NCBI GenBank assembly: GCA_017444485.1
Contig: JAFSWM010000015.1
Coordinates: forward strand, 20,193-84,192
Direction: 5' to 3'
Length of the DNA: 64,000 nucleotides
DNA from: Bacteroidaceae bacterium
Lineage (GTDB): Bacteria > Bacteroidota > Bacteroidia > Bacteroidales > Bacteroidaceae
Of this stretch, positions 1 to 8,200 are shown piece by piece; the stretch's first letter is position 1, and every line of letters begins with the position of its first letter. Both the position numbers and the translations under genes were made by a program. Under the pieces are notes generated by a model. That model worked only from the letters and a program-made list of their open reading frames with translations. It searched no databases and was not told where the DNA came from.

Positions 1-593
1 TCTGGCGTCGCTGGCACATCAGCCTTTCCACCTGGTTTCGCGATTATCTTTACATCCCGCTTGGTGGCAATCGCAAGGGGATGGCTCGCACTTATGCCAA
101 CAACTTCCTGACGATGGTCGTGGCGGGCGTATGGCATGGCGCTTCGTGGATGTTCGTCATCTGGGGTGCGATGCACGGCGCTGCGTTGGTGGTGCACAAG
201 TTCTGCAAGCGTCTCTTCCTCGTTGCGTTGCCCGCTTCCTGGTGGCTGAAGGCTTCGGCCTGGGTGCTGACTACGGTGTTTGTGATGGCCGCCTGGGTGT
301 TTTTCCGTGCCCCCGACCTGACTGTCGCTGCGTCGGTGTTTGCGCGTATTTTTACCGACTTTGATTGGGCCTACCTTGTGCCTTTTGTGCAGGTCAGGTG
401 GCTCTGGTGCTTGGTGATGGTTGTGGCAGCCGTATGCCACACCCCTGCAGTTACGCGCTGTGCGCCTCGTCTTGCTGCGGCCTTTGTCTGCGCGCCGTGG
501 GTGGTGAAGTTTGTCGTATTCGTCTGCACCGTCCAGTTGGCGGTTGAGGCTGGTCAGAGCACGGTGCAGCCTTTTATTTACGCGCAGTTCTGA
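1..593 (+). CDS. MBOAT family O-acyltransferase, C-terminal part (gene enters from the left edge)
   Basis: The reading frame is open from base 3 to a stop at 591-593, so about 196 C-terminal residues are present and the start lies outside the window. The fragment opens with WRRWHISLSTWFRDYLYIPL and a GGNRKG motif, followed by an N-N-F-L-T-M-V-V-A-G-x-W-H-G-A-S-W stretch. That is the conserved core of AlgI/DltB-like membrane-bound O-acyltransferases, and the WHG histidine is the expected catalytic residue. The rest is hydrophobic with several membrane segments and ends in a short aromatic tail (YAQF), as relatives do. Such enzymes transfer acyl groups across the inner membrane to extracytoplasmic glycans. 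The substrate cannot be told from this part. The 140 bp up to the next gene hold nothing I recognise. Confidence 0.88.
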   Translation, partial: WRRWHISLSTWFRDYLYIPLGGNRKGMARTYANNFLTMVVAGVWHGASWMFVIWGAMHGAALVVHKFCKRLFLVALPASWWLKASAWVLTTVFVMAAWVFFRAPDLTVAASVFARIFTDFDWAYLVPFVQVRWLWCLVMVVAAVCHTPAVTRCAPRLAAAFVCAPWVVKFVVFVCTVQLAVEAGQSTVQPFIYAQF

Positions 594-733
594 CGTTTGC
601 TCCCTTAATTCTGTTTCCTTCGAAGCACTGCCTGGCTTTTCGCTTATCCCTGGACGATACCTTGGGTTATGGCACGCACCAGTTCCCTTCCATGCACGCA
701 TGGCCGAGGAACTCATGCCTTTCATGAGGCAGA

Positions 734-1321
734 TTAGAGGTTAGGAGTAGGGCAGGGGCGGCTTTCTGACAGCCCTTGTCTGATTTCGGTGGCCACGGCG
801 AGGATGTGGCCGCGCCTTTCGAGGAAACTGATCTTTGCAGCGTAGGGTGCAGCACTTTCGGCTGTGTCCTGGTTGAAAGCCGTGAGGCAGATGTCGGTCA
901 TGGCGCGCGCCTGTGTGCCATAGAGTTTGAATACGGCTTCCTTGGCGCACCACACGCGCGTTGCCTCCGCTTCATCGGAACGTTCTTGGAGCAATGCGCG
1001 CTCTTTGGCCTCGGTGATGCGTGGCAGAACCCGCCTGGTGCGCGGCCCGATGGCCTCGATGTCGATGCCTACGGGGTAAGCACATAGCGCAATGGCAATG
1101 TGGCTCTGGGTGTGTGTGATGCTGATGTGCAGGCCGTTGGCTGCGGTGAGAAACGGCTTCCCCTCTGGTGTGTGAGAGAGCCCCGTGGGTTGAAGCCCAG
1201 CGGCTTTGAGCAGCAGTCCGATGGTTTCCCGTTGTTTATTTATGGGGAGGGGCTTCTCGGTGGGTGCAGCGTCGGCAATCCATACGGTGACGTCCCCCGT
1301 CCGTAGGGTTTCAATCTGCAT
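734..1321 (-). CDS. 4'-phosphopantetheinyl transferase superfamily protein
   Basis: 195 residues. Sfp/AcpS-type enzymes move the phosphopantetheine arm of CoA onto a serine of acyl or peptidyl carrier proteins. The family signatures are visible: an I-S-I-T-H-T segment near residues 66-71, GIDIE at 85-89 (magnesium-binding acidic residues) and WCAKEAVFK at 124-132. The length is at the short end of the Sfp group. The start overlaps the end of the upstream gldE-like gene by 11 bp, so the two are translationally linked; ssb-gldE-PPTase is a recurrent Bacteroidota order. With fabD elsewhere in the window, activation of the fatty-acid ACP is the likely housekeeping job, but the carrier protein cannot be named from sequence. 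Confidence 0.85.
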   Translation of the reverse strand: MQIETLRTGDVTVWIADAAPTEKPLPINKQRETIGLLLKAAGLQPTGLSHTPEGKPFLTAANGLHISITHTQSHIAIALCAYPVGIDIEAIGPRTRRVLPRITEAKERALLQERSDEAEATRVWCAKEAVFKLYGTQARAMTDICLTAFNQDTAESAAPYAAKISFLERRGHILAVATEIRQGLSESRPCPTPNL

Positions 1322-2567
1322 CGTCGGCCTGTTGTGACGAGCGTTTCACGCGCAGTTTGCTGATGCGTCGGTTCTCCACTTGCAGCACTTCGATTTCCAG
1401 CCCGTAGGCTTTGGCCGTGTCGTGCAGTTCGGGGAAACCGTCGAGCAGTGCAAGGACGAGGCCCGCCGCTGTGTCAGCCTCGCCGCTCCTGTGTGCCACT
1501 TCGTCCTCGTCGAGGTTGAAGAAGTCGCAAAAGTCGGCCAGGCTTGTCTCGCCTTCCACGATGTAGTCGTCTTCGGCAAGGCGGATGAAGTGCTGTTTCT
1601 CCTCGTCGAACTCGTCTTGTATGTCGCCGAAGATTTCCTCCCAGATGTCTTCCATCGTCACCACGCCAGCCATCGCTCCGTATTCGTCCACCACGACGGC
1701 GATGTGTACGCGGCTTTTCTTGAATTCGCGCAGCAGGTCGCGAATGGTTTTGTTCTCGGGAATAAAGAAGGGTTGCCTCACCAGGCGTTGCCACTCAAAC
1801 GTATCGGGTTTGTCGAGGTGCGGCAGCAGGTCCTTGATGTAGAGTATGCCCCGCACGCGGTCGGGCGAGCCTTCGTAAACGGGAATGCGAGAATAGTTCT
1901 CCTCCTCCACCTTGCGCAGCACTTCGGCAAATCCAGCCTTGTCGTCGAGCGCGAAGACGCGTGCTCGGGGTGTCATGAGGTCGCCTGCTGTCTCATCGCC
2001 GAAGCGCAGTATGCTTTTCAAGATTTCTTTTTCTCCCTGGCTGCCCGCGGTGTCGTAGTTCTCGATGGCGCGTTCCAGGTTTTTGAGCGTGGTGTCGGGG
2101 TCCTCCGCACCGCTGTTTCCCAATCTGCCTGTGCGTTTGGTGAGCAGGCCCGCGGTCTTGACGAGTAGCAGTGCCGTTGTGGCGGTGCGGCTGATGATAC
2201 AGGTGGCATAGGCCGCTGCGAGGCGACGTGGCAAGATGCCGCCCACGACGATGGCGAGCACGGCCATTGTGGCGGTTGCTGCCAGCAGGTTTTCGTATCC
2301 CCATAGGCTCACTGCCGCTGCCAGTCCTGCTGCAGCGTAGATGGCGAGCAACAGACTGCGGTAGAGCATCACGGCCTGTCGCAGGCGATTGGGGTGAGCC
2401 CACAGCACGGCGAGGCGTTGTCTTTTCTTGTCGGAGAGGTGGCGCAGGCTACGTGCCGATTCTGCGCTCAGCGAGGTGAAGCCGCGCTCCACTGCCGCGA
2501 GGAAGGCCATTCCGAAAAGGGAAAGCACGCTCACGGCGGCGAGAGAGCATACTACGGGGGTGGGCAT
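1311..2567 (-). CDS. gldE: GldE-like CNNM/CBS-domain membrane protein (HlyC/CorC family)
   Basis: 418 residues. The N-terminal part (about 1-150) carries hydrophobic segments of a CNNM-type membrane domain. A CBS pair follows (about 190-320; note GDLMTPRARVFALD, YSRIPVYEGS and the VVVDEYGAMAGVVTMEDIWEEIFGDI signature spread over the second repeat). The last 90 residues form a CorC/HlyC-type domain. In Bacteroidota this protein directly downstream of ssb is called GldE; despite the gliding-motility name it is widespread in non-gliding species, where a role in ion transport or envelope homeostasis is more plausible. It lies 9 bp after ssb and overlaps the PPTase gene. The family assignment is firm and the function is not. 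Confidence 0.85.
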   Translation of the reverse strand: MPTPVVCSLAAVSVLSLFGMAFLAAVERGFTSLSAESARSLRHLSDKKRQRLAVLWAHPNRLRQAVMLYRSLLLAIYAAAGLAAAVSLWGYENLLAATATMAVLAIVVGGILPRRLAAAYATCIISRTATTALLLVKTAGLLTKRTGRLGNSGAEDPDTTLKNLERAIENYDTAGSQGEKEILKSILRFGDETAGDLMTPRARVFALDDKAGFAEVLRKVEEENYSRIPVYEGSPDRVRGILYIKDLLPHLDKPDTFEWQRLVRQPFFIPENKTIRDLLREFKKSRVHIAVVVDEYGAMAGVVTMEDIWEEIFGDIQDEFDEEKQHFIRLAEDDYIVEGETSLADFCDFFNLDEDEVAHRSGEADTAAGLVLALLDGFPELHDTAKAYGLEIEVLQVENRRISKLRVKRSSQQADDAD

Positions 2568-2576
2568 ACGCTCGGG

Positions 2577-2954
2577 TTAAGGGTTTGAAGGGCTCTGGGC
2601 AGCGTTAGCCTGTGACTCGGCGCGCGGGGTGAGCAGTTCCATGTTGGTGGCCCAAATCTCAGTCACGGTGTGTTCGTGTCCTTTCTTGTCGGTCCATTCG
2701 CGGGTGCGCAGTTCTCCCTCCACATAGAGTTTGTCACCTTTGTGGACATAGCGTTCCGCGATTTCTGCTAGTCTGCGCCAAAGCACGATGCGGTGCCACT
2801 CAGTACGCTCGGGCACCTCTGTGCCGCTCTGCAGGCGGTAGGCGCGTGTGGTGGTGGCCAGACTCACCACGGCGGTGGCCACTCCCGCGTCCACATATCT
2901 GACGTCGGGCTCGCGGCCCACGTTGCCGATGAGCATCACTTTGTTGAGGGACAT
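2577..2954 (-). CDS. ssb: Single-stranded DNA-binding protein
   Basis: 125 residues with one OB fold: the start MSLNKVMLIGNVGREPDVRY, the central W-H-R-I-V-L-W segment and the Y-V-x-G-E-L-R-T-R-x-W strand are typical SSB. It coats single-stranded DNA in replication, recombination and repair. The usual C-terminal acidic tip (DDIPF-like) that recruits partner proteins is absent: the protein ends in a polar, proline-containing tail (QSPSNP). Several short Bacteroidota SSB paralogues also lack the tip, so this may be a secondary SSB. It lies between the DUF4293 gene and gldE in a leftward cluster. Confidence 0.93.
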   Translation of the reverse strand: MSLNKVMLIGNVGREPDVRYVDAGVATAVVSLATTTRAYRLQSGTEVPERTEWHRIVLWRRLAEIAERYVHKGDKLYVEGELRTREWTDKKGHEHTVTEIWATNMELLTPRAESQANAAQSPSNP

Positions 2955-2976
2955 GGTGTGTAGGTGCTTGGTCGGG

Positions 2977-3429
2977 TTATCTCAGTCTGTCGGCGGCGCG
3001 CACCAGGCGTTCGTCGCTGCGTATGCCGCGCATGGCCAGGAGGGTGAATGCCACTGCCAGCAGCAACAGGGCCGCGGCGGGGTGGGGCAGGGCATCGGTG
3101 GCGGGCATCGCTTTTCCCACCTGCCATATCTGCACGCCCGCCAGTGTGGCGAGGCAGATGTCAGCAATCAGTGCCGAGCGGCAGGTGCGCAGTTGGTTGG
3201 GCCTGTTCTTGTATCCAAACACGGCCACGAGGCGCAGGGCGATGCCCATGATGAGGAACACTGCGGGCATCCACGCGGGCATCCCCGTGTCGATGGGTGC
3301 ACCGTTGGCCGTGGCGGTGAAGGCGGTGATGATGGCCCCGGGGCCGGCGGTGCCTATGGGAAGGAAACACAAGGCCACACCGCAGGCAACGGCCAGCAAC
3401 AGATAAATGGTCTGTATGCGTTGTATCAT
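2977..3429 (-). CDS. DUF4293 family four-helix membrane protein
   Basis: 150 residues. The start MIQRIQTIYLLLAVACGVAL is the hallmark of DUF4293, a Bacteroidota-only family of small inner-membrane proteins with four predicted transmembrane segments (about residues 5-25, 50-70, 85-105 and 115-135 here). A positively charged loop (GYKNRPNQLRTCR) sits between helices 2 and 3. The function is unknown. It lies 29 bp after rpoZ and 22 bp before ssb; the neighbourhood with bamD and rpoZ is conserved in the phylum, which suggests a housekeeping envelope role. Confidence 0.82.
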   Translation of the reverse strand: MIQRIQTIYLLLAVACGVALCFLPIGTAGPGAIITAFTATANGAPIDTGMPAWMPAVFLIMGIALRLVAVFGYKNRPNQLRTCRSALIADICLATLAGVQIWQVGKAMPATDALPHPAAALLLLAVAFTLLAMRGIRSDERLVRAADRLR

Positions 3430-3458
3430 GGCGTTATTTCTCGGTGCCGTGTGCGCTT

Positions 3459-3797
3459 TTAGTCGTCAAGGGCGTCCTTGTCCTTCTCCGGGTTGCGGAA
3501 ATAGACGTTGCCGTCCTCGAACTCCTTGGTGGCAATGAGCGTGGCCTTGGGGAGTTTCTCGTAGTAGCGTGAAATCTCTATCTGTTCACGATTTTCGAAG
3601 GTCTCTTCGAGCGTGTCGTTCCCCTGTGCAAATTCTTTGAGTTTGCGTTGCAGGTCGTTCTTCATCTCGTTGCCGATTTGGTTGGCGCGCTTCGACATGA
3701 TTACAACGCTCTCGTAGATGTTGCCAGTTTCCTCGCACATGTCCATGAGGTTGTGCGTGATGGTGTTGGTGGGGGCTTTTGTCTTCTTGTAGTCCAT
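3459..3797 (-). CDS. rpoZ: DNA-directed RNA polymerase omega subunit (Bacteroidota type)
   Basis: 112 residues. The start MDYKKTKAPTNTITHNLMD followed by TGNIYESVVIMSKRANQI matches the Rpb6/omega-like protein of Bacteroidota; the ESVVIMSKRANQI part corresponds to the conserved omega helix that clamps the beta-prime C-terminus. It stabilises and helps assemble RNA polymerase. The acidic C-terminus (EKDKDALDD) is typical of the clade. The gene lies 33 bp after bamD, as in other Bacteroidales. Omega is poorly conserved, so the call rests on the specific Bacteroidota pattern plus position. Confidence 0.85.
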   Translation of the reverse strand: MDYKKTKAPTNTITHNLMDMCEETGNIYESVVIMSKRANQIGNEMKNDLQRKLKEFAQGNDTLEETFENREQIEISRYYEKLPKATLIATKEFEDGNVYFRNPEKDKDALDD

Positions 3798-3830
3798 ATT
3801 GGGTGTGTTGTTGTTTTCTTCGGTGTGGGC

Positions 3831-4682
3831 CTATGCGCCGCTATTCTCGGTGTTGGGATTGCTCTGCAGTTGGGGGCTGTAGCGCTCGTACAGGCGGTCG
3901 GCCTCCTTGCGACGGGGCGAGGCGGGGAATTCGTTGATGTAGTTGTGGTATTCGTCGATGGCGCTGGCGAGGCGTTCCTGCTTCTTGGAGGGTATGCTCT
4001 GTGCGGCGAGGTTGAATTTGGCTTGCAGAACGAGCAACATGAAGTCCTCGCGGCGCTTCATATAAGGGTAGTCGCGCAGTGCATTCTCGGCGGTGGTGAT
4101 GCAGGCTTGGTAGTTGTTGCCCGTGCCGAGGCAGTTGCCTTTGTACGTGCCCAAATCGTAGTAGAGTTTAGCCGAGAGCCATTCTTTCTCAATGAGTTGG
4201 TCTTGCAGTTCAAACACCTTGCTGCGTGCATCGTTGGTCAGCGTGCTTCGTGGGTATCGCTCCACGAAGGCCGAGAGTTCTTTCACGGCATCGTAGGTGG
4301 CCGTCTGGTCGAGCCTCACCTCAGGTACGCTCTTGTAGAGCGCCACTCCGCAGTTGTACATGGCTTGCTCGGCGAAGCGTCCGCGCGGATAGTCGGTGTA
4401 GTACTTGCGCAGTATGGTGGCCGCGGCCTCGTAGTCGCGGGCGTTGAGCGTGGCGATGCCGTGCATGTAGAGTGCCTCTTCGCCCACCTCGGTGCCGCGC
4501 AGGGCGGGTAGGATCTGGTCGAGCAGCAATGCGGCGCGGTTGTATTGTCCGCGCATGTAGTATTCTTTGGCGGCCTCGTATTTATAGAAGGGGTCGCTTG
4601 ATTTCTGTACGCGCGTGATGTCGCTGCACGCGGTGAGCGCAGCGGCTACGAGCAGGAGCGTGAGGAGATGTGGTATGCGCAT
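3831..4682 (-). CDS. bamD: Outer membrane protein assembly factor BamD (lipoprotein)
   Basis: 283 residues. The N-terminus has a lipoprotein signal peptide with lipobox L-T-A-C (Cys about residue 19), so it is anchored in the outer membrane facing the periplasm. The body is built of tetratricopeptide repeats, for example YYMRGQYNRAALLLDQIL and ARDYEAAATILRKYYTDYPRGRFAEQAMY, with a terminal segment ASAIDEYHNYINEFPAS-RKEAD. This is the standard BamD architecture and length. It is an essential partner of the BamA beta-barrel insertase. It is the first gene of the leftward run bamD-rpoZ-DUF4293-ssb-gldE-PPTase and has a Bacteroidota promoter 23 bp upstream. Confidence 0.92.
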   Translation of the reverse strand: MRIPHLLTLLLVAAALTACSDITRVQKSSDPFYKYEAAKEYYMRGQYNRAALLLDQILPALRGTEVGEEALYMHGIATLNARDYEAAATILRKYYTDYPRGRFAEQAMYNCGVALYKSVPEVRLDQTATYDAVKELSAFVERYPRSTLTNDARSKVFELQDQLIEKEWLSAKLYYDLGTYKGNCLGTGNNYQACITTAENALRDYPYMKRREDFMLLVLQAKFNLAAQSIPSKKQERLASAIDEYHNYINEFPASPRRKEADRLYERYSPQLQSNPNTENSGA

Positions 4683-4704
4683 CGGGTTACACTTTTTCAG
4701 CCTG

Positions 4705-4712
4705 CAAAATTA
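4705..4712 (-). promoter_or_regulatory. Bacteroidota -7 box upstream of bamD
   Basis: The minus strand reads TAATTTTG, a match to TAnnTTTG, 23 bp before the bamD start. The implied 5' leader is short. Confidence 0.55.
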
Positions 4713-4756
4713 CGCTTTCTCGGATATCCTGCAAAGGCGGCGGGCTGAATTTAGTG

Positions 4757-4803
4757 CGGCGGCCCGCGTGTTTAGCCTTTTTTAGGAAACACGCGGCCCG
4801 CCG
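4757..4803 (-). terminator. GC-rich hairpin between the endonuclease/acidic-ORF unit and bamD
   Basis: A 17-bp stem (one mismatch) of CGGCGGCCCGCGTGTTT with its complement encloses a 13-nt T-rich loop. It lies downstream of the leftward 5092-8913 genes and upstream of the bamD promoter, so it fits a terminator. No clear U-run follows on the minus strand. Confidence 0.45.
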
Positions 4804-5091
4804 TGGGGACAAAATGTGCCTTTCACGGACCTACGAAAGGCGCCTACCCATGTCGGAACGCAGGTGTCGCACCTGGTCTGGTGCAGGTGCGTTGCGGGCG
4901 AAACAAGAACGGACTTCGTTTAAACAAGGTCCGTGATCGTTTAAACGAAGTCCGATGTAGTTTCTGCCGTCTGGGGCAGTGCGGTATGTGGGGCGGATGG
5001 GCTGCCTCGTGCTTCCGTGCCGTAAAGGTAGCGCTGCGTGGCCGGTGGTGGCAAGGACAAAATGTACGATAGGCGGTTGCCGGTCGATTGG
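4804..5091. repeat. Non-coding stretch with hairpin-family copy 1 (CGGACTTCG hairpin at 4910-4954)
   Basis: No convincing gene lies between the bamD promoter and 5092. The stretch begins with GGGGACAAAATG (about 4805) and about 100 bp later holds a perfect 16-bp inverted repeat: CGGACTTCGTTTAAAC at 4910-4925, a 13-nt loop, and its complement at 4939-4954. Related copies with the same leader word and different stems are at 26062-26243 and 57005-57182. The function is unknown. Confidence 0.6.
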
Positions 5092-5289
5092 TCAGCCTTC
5101 TTCTTCCTCCTCTTCTGTTTCGTCCTCCCACCATGCGTGGCGGCGGGTGTAGATTTCATCGTCGCCAATCGTATCGTGCACACTGGGCGTCACTACGGCT
5201 TGATAGCCGCCGGTCATCTCCACGAGGCGCATTGTGGGCCGCGCGGGGTAGGCCTTGCGTGCCGGTGTGGTACTTACGGGGTGTGCCAT
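5092..5289 (-). CDS. Small hypothetical protein with acidic tail
   Basis: 65 residues. The start codon is only 3 bp after the stop of the large endonuclease-like gene, which suggests cotranscription and coupled translation. The N-terminal half is basic and proline-containing (PARKAYPARPTMRLVEMTGGYQ). The C-terminal third is strongly acidic and ends in seven glutamates broken by a threonine plus a final glycine. There is no signal peptide or membrane segment. I do not recognise a family. The close junction argues for a real gene, while the simple-sequence tail and small size leave doubt. Confidence 0.4.
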   Translation of the reverse strand: MAHPVSTTPARKAYPARPTMRLVEMTGGYQAVVTPSVHDTIGDDEIYTRRHAWWEDETEEEEEEG

Positions 5290-5292
5290 GGC

Positions 5293-8200
5293 TCAGCGTG
5301 CTATTACAACTCTGCCGCCGGAGATGTACATGCGGCCTGTTACGGGTTTCTCCACCCTGCGTCCTTGCAGGTCGTAGATGGGCTGACGCAGCGTGCCGCT
5401 GGTGATGCCCGGCATGTCGGTGGTCACCTCGCCGATGGCCGTGAGCATGTCGAAGTCGAGCACGAAGGAGCGTACCTCCGCTGCGCTGCGGGGCAGCACG
5501 AGCCAGCACTTGTGCGTGGCGGTGATGTCGAACGGCGCACCGTCGGTGGCCCCGTAGTAGAAGCCCATGTTCGCACCCTGGTAGGTGGTGAGTTTGTAGA
5601 AGCGGTAGTCGTCAGCGCTCACGCCGCTGGCCGTAGCGAGGTTGCTGGCCGCCACGGTGCTCATACTACCTCGGAGCAGGTTCACGTCGGTGTTGGCAGC
5701 GGGCTTGTCGGACGGTGCGTAGCGGAAGGTGAGGGTGTAGTCGGTGGTGTTCACACCATCGCCGCCGTAGAGCAGCACGGGTGTGGCAGCGGGCACTGTG
5801 GTGCCGGTGGTATAGGTGGTGCCGGCAGCGATGCGCCGTGTGTCATCGGCCACGAGCGTCAGGGCCGTCAGCCCATCGGGCACAAGCCAGGCGCGCTGGT
5901 CAAAGTAGGTGCCGTAGCGGAAGCGCGAGATGGAGGTCTCGGTGGTGCGCTTGGCGAACACCTGCAGTTTGACGGTGTAACTCCCTGCTTCGATTTCCGT
6001 CTTGGTGTAGGCTTTGAAATAGCCGCCATCTGCGTTGTAAAAGTAGCCGAGATAGCGCGTGGGAGTGTTCTTGTTCTGTATCGTGGCAATGCCGTTGGCA
6101 AACGAGATGTCCCACTGGAATTTGGTGTCGCTGTAACTGGTGCTTTGCGAGAGGTTGGTGCCAGAACCGTTGTAACCGATGTAGCGCGTGGTGCCGTTGT
6201 CGTTGTAACTGATGGTGTAGTATTCGCCACGATCGGTGATGGTGCACAGCGTGGGCGTGCCGGTGGCTGCGCCGAGGTCGAGGATGTCGTCATCAGTGAC
6301 GCTGACGGCAGCGCCGGCATACCTTGAACTCCCCGATACCCACGCTCCCAGCGCCCGCGTGGCCTCCTGGTTGACGGGCGAAGCCACGGAGCCGGTGTTT
6401 ACCGTGCCGTTGAACACGATGAGGTAGTCATCGCCCGAGACGAGGTCGTCGGTGGTGTAGATACGCTCGTATTCGTCCTCGCCACTGGAGGGTGCGTTGA
6501 AGGTGAATGTGGCTTCCGTCACGCTGCTGCTCACACCATTCTTCACGGCGATGGCTTTCAGCGTGGTCGTGGCCGTGAGGCTGAGGGCGGCGGTGTAGGT
6601 GGTGGATGACGTGGTGGGGGCGGTGCCGTCGGTGGTGTAGTAGATCGTCGCGCCGTCATCCGCCGTGATGGTCACCGTGGCGGTGTTTCCTGCGGAGTAG
6701 GTGCCTCCCGACGGGCTGATGGTCGGGGCTGCAGGTGCTACAACGGCTGCCGTGGTTTCCTTGTAGAGTTGCACGGCATTCTCGCCCGTCGCCGCATAGT
6801 AACCGAAGCGGGTGTTGCTGTTGCTGTACCTGATGGCTCGCGTGGTGGTGGTGCTCGTGAGGCTCTGGATAACGGCGTCGCCGTTACTGAATGTGATGGT
6901 CCAGCGGGCGTTGTCGTTGATGGCAGAAGCCAATTTGGTGGTGAGCGTGGTGTTGTTGCTGCCGCTCATAGCCAGCAGGCTGTCGCCGCTGAGTGCGAAG
7001 GTGTAGGCCCCGCTCGTGCCACCGAGCGTCACGGGGTAGGCCAGCGGTGCCGCGTTGAGGTCAATGACGCCGTTGTCGATACTTACGGTAGCCCCGCTGC
7101 GGAAATTGCCCGACTTGCCGCCCAAAGCCTTGCTGTAGCCTTCGCACACGATGAGGTAGCGAACGCCGGTCTCCAATTCCTCTGCCGATGTGATTTTCTC
7201 AAAGTACTGGTGGGTGGCTGCTGTCACGGTGTAGGTCGCAGTGGCTGTTGCACTGTTTACGCCGCCCAACGTGGCGTAGGCCATGAGCGTGGTCGTGCCC
7301 GTCTCGCTGAGCGTGACGGTGGCTGTGCCGGTGCCTGCCGTGCCGGCGGTGTAGGATGTGCCGCCATCGGTGCTGTAGTAGATGGTGGCGCCGCTGGTGG
7401 CGGTGGTGATGGTGATGGTGGTGCCCTGTGCCACGCTGCTGCCCGTGGCGGTGCTGAACACTGGTGTGGCGGGGAGTGTGGTGCCATTGGTGGTCTGCAC
7501 GTAGAGTTGCGCCAGGGGAATCACGTCGCTGGGCGAGGAGGTGTAGGTGGTGAAACGCGGCGTGCCGCTGTTGTAGTTGCAACGCAGCGTGCCATAGTCG
7601 GCTGTGGTGTTGGTGATGGTGGCCGTGCCACTGCTGAAGGCAATAGTCCACACGGCAGTGCCCGTGGTGGGGGCGGTGGCTGCCGAGGTGCCGCTGATGC
7701 GCTTGGCAGCGGTGGCCTGGAGGTAGTTGGTCGTGCCATCGAAGTTGAAGGTGTAGCCGTTCTCGTTCTTGGCCATGCTGAATACGGCTACTCCGCTGAC
7801 GCAGTTGATGTCAATGTAGTTATCGGTGTTGGGAGCATAGGCCGCACCGCTGTAGTAGTGTACCGCGCTGGCTCCGCTGCCCGATGTGCGCGCAGTGGTG
7901 GTCATCGTGTAGTCATGGGTGGCGTAGTCGTCGGTGCAGTGTCCCACGAGGATAAACTTCTTTCCGTCGAGGATGGCCGCGTCGAGTTGTTCGGCAGTAG
8001 TGACGGCCTCGTAGAGGTTGGTGGCTACGGTGGGGCCGGTGTCAGCAACATTCTCCACACCTCCATTGCCCGTGGCATCGGTGCGCTGGTAGGGACTGGT
8101 GTAACTGCTGAGGCTCACGGCCTGGTCGCTGAAGTCGCCCCAGATGTGTTGCTCCAAGCCCTCGTAGTCCACAAAGGGGTTGCGGTTGCCTTGTATGCCG

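Noticed and set aside
594-733. Possible small ORF between the MBOAT gene and the phosphopantetheinyl transferase gene
   Set aside because: The only open frame overlaps the MBOAT gene end and has no recognisable start, signal peptide or domain.
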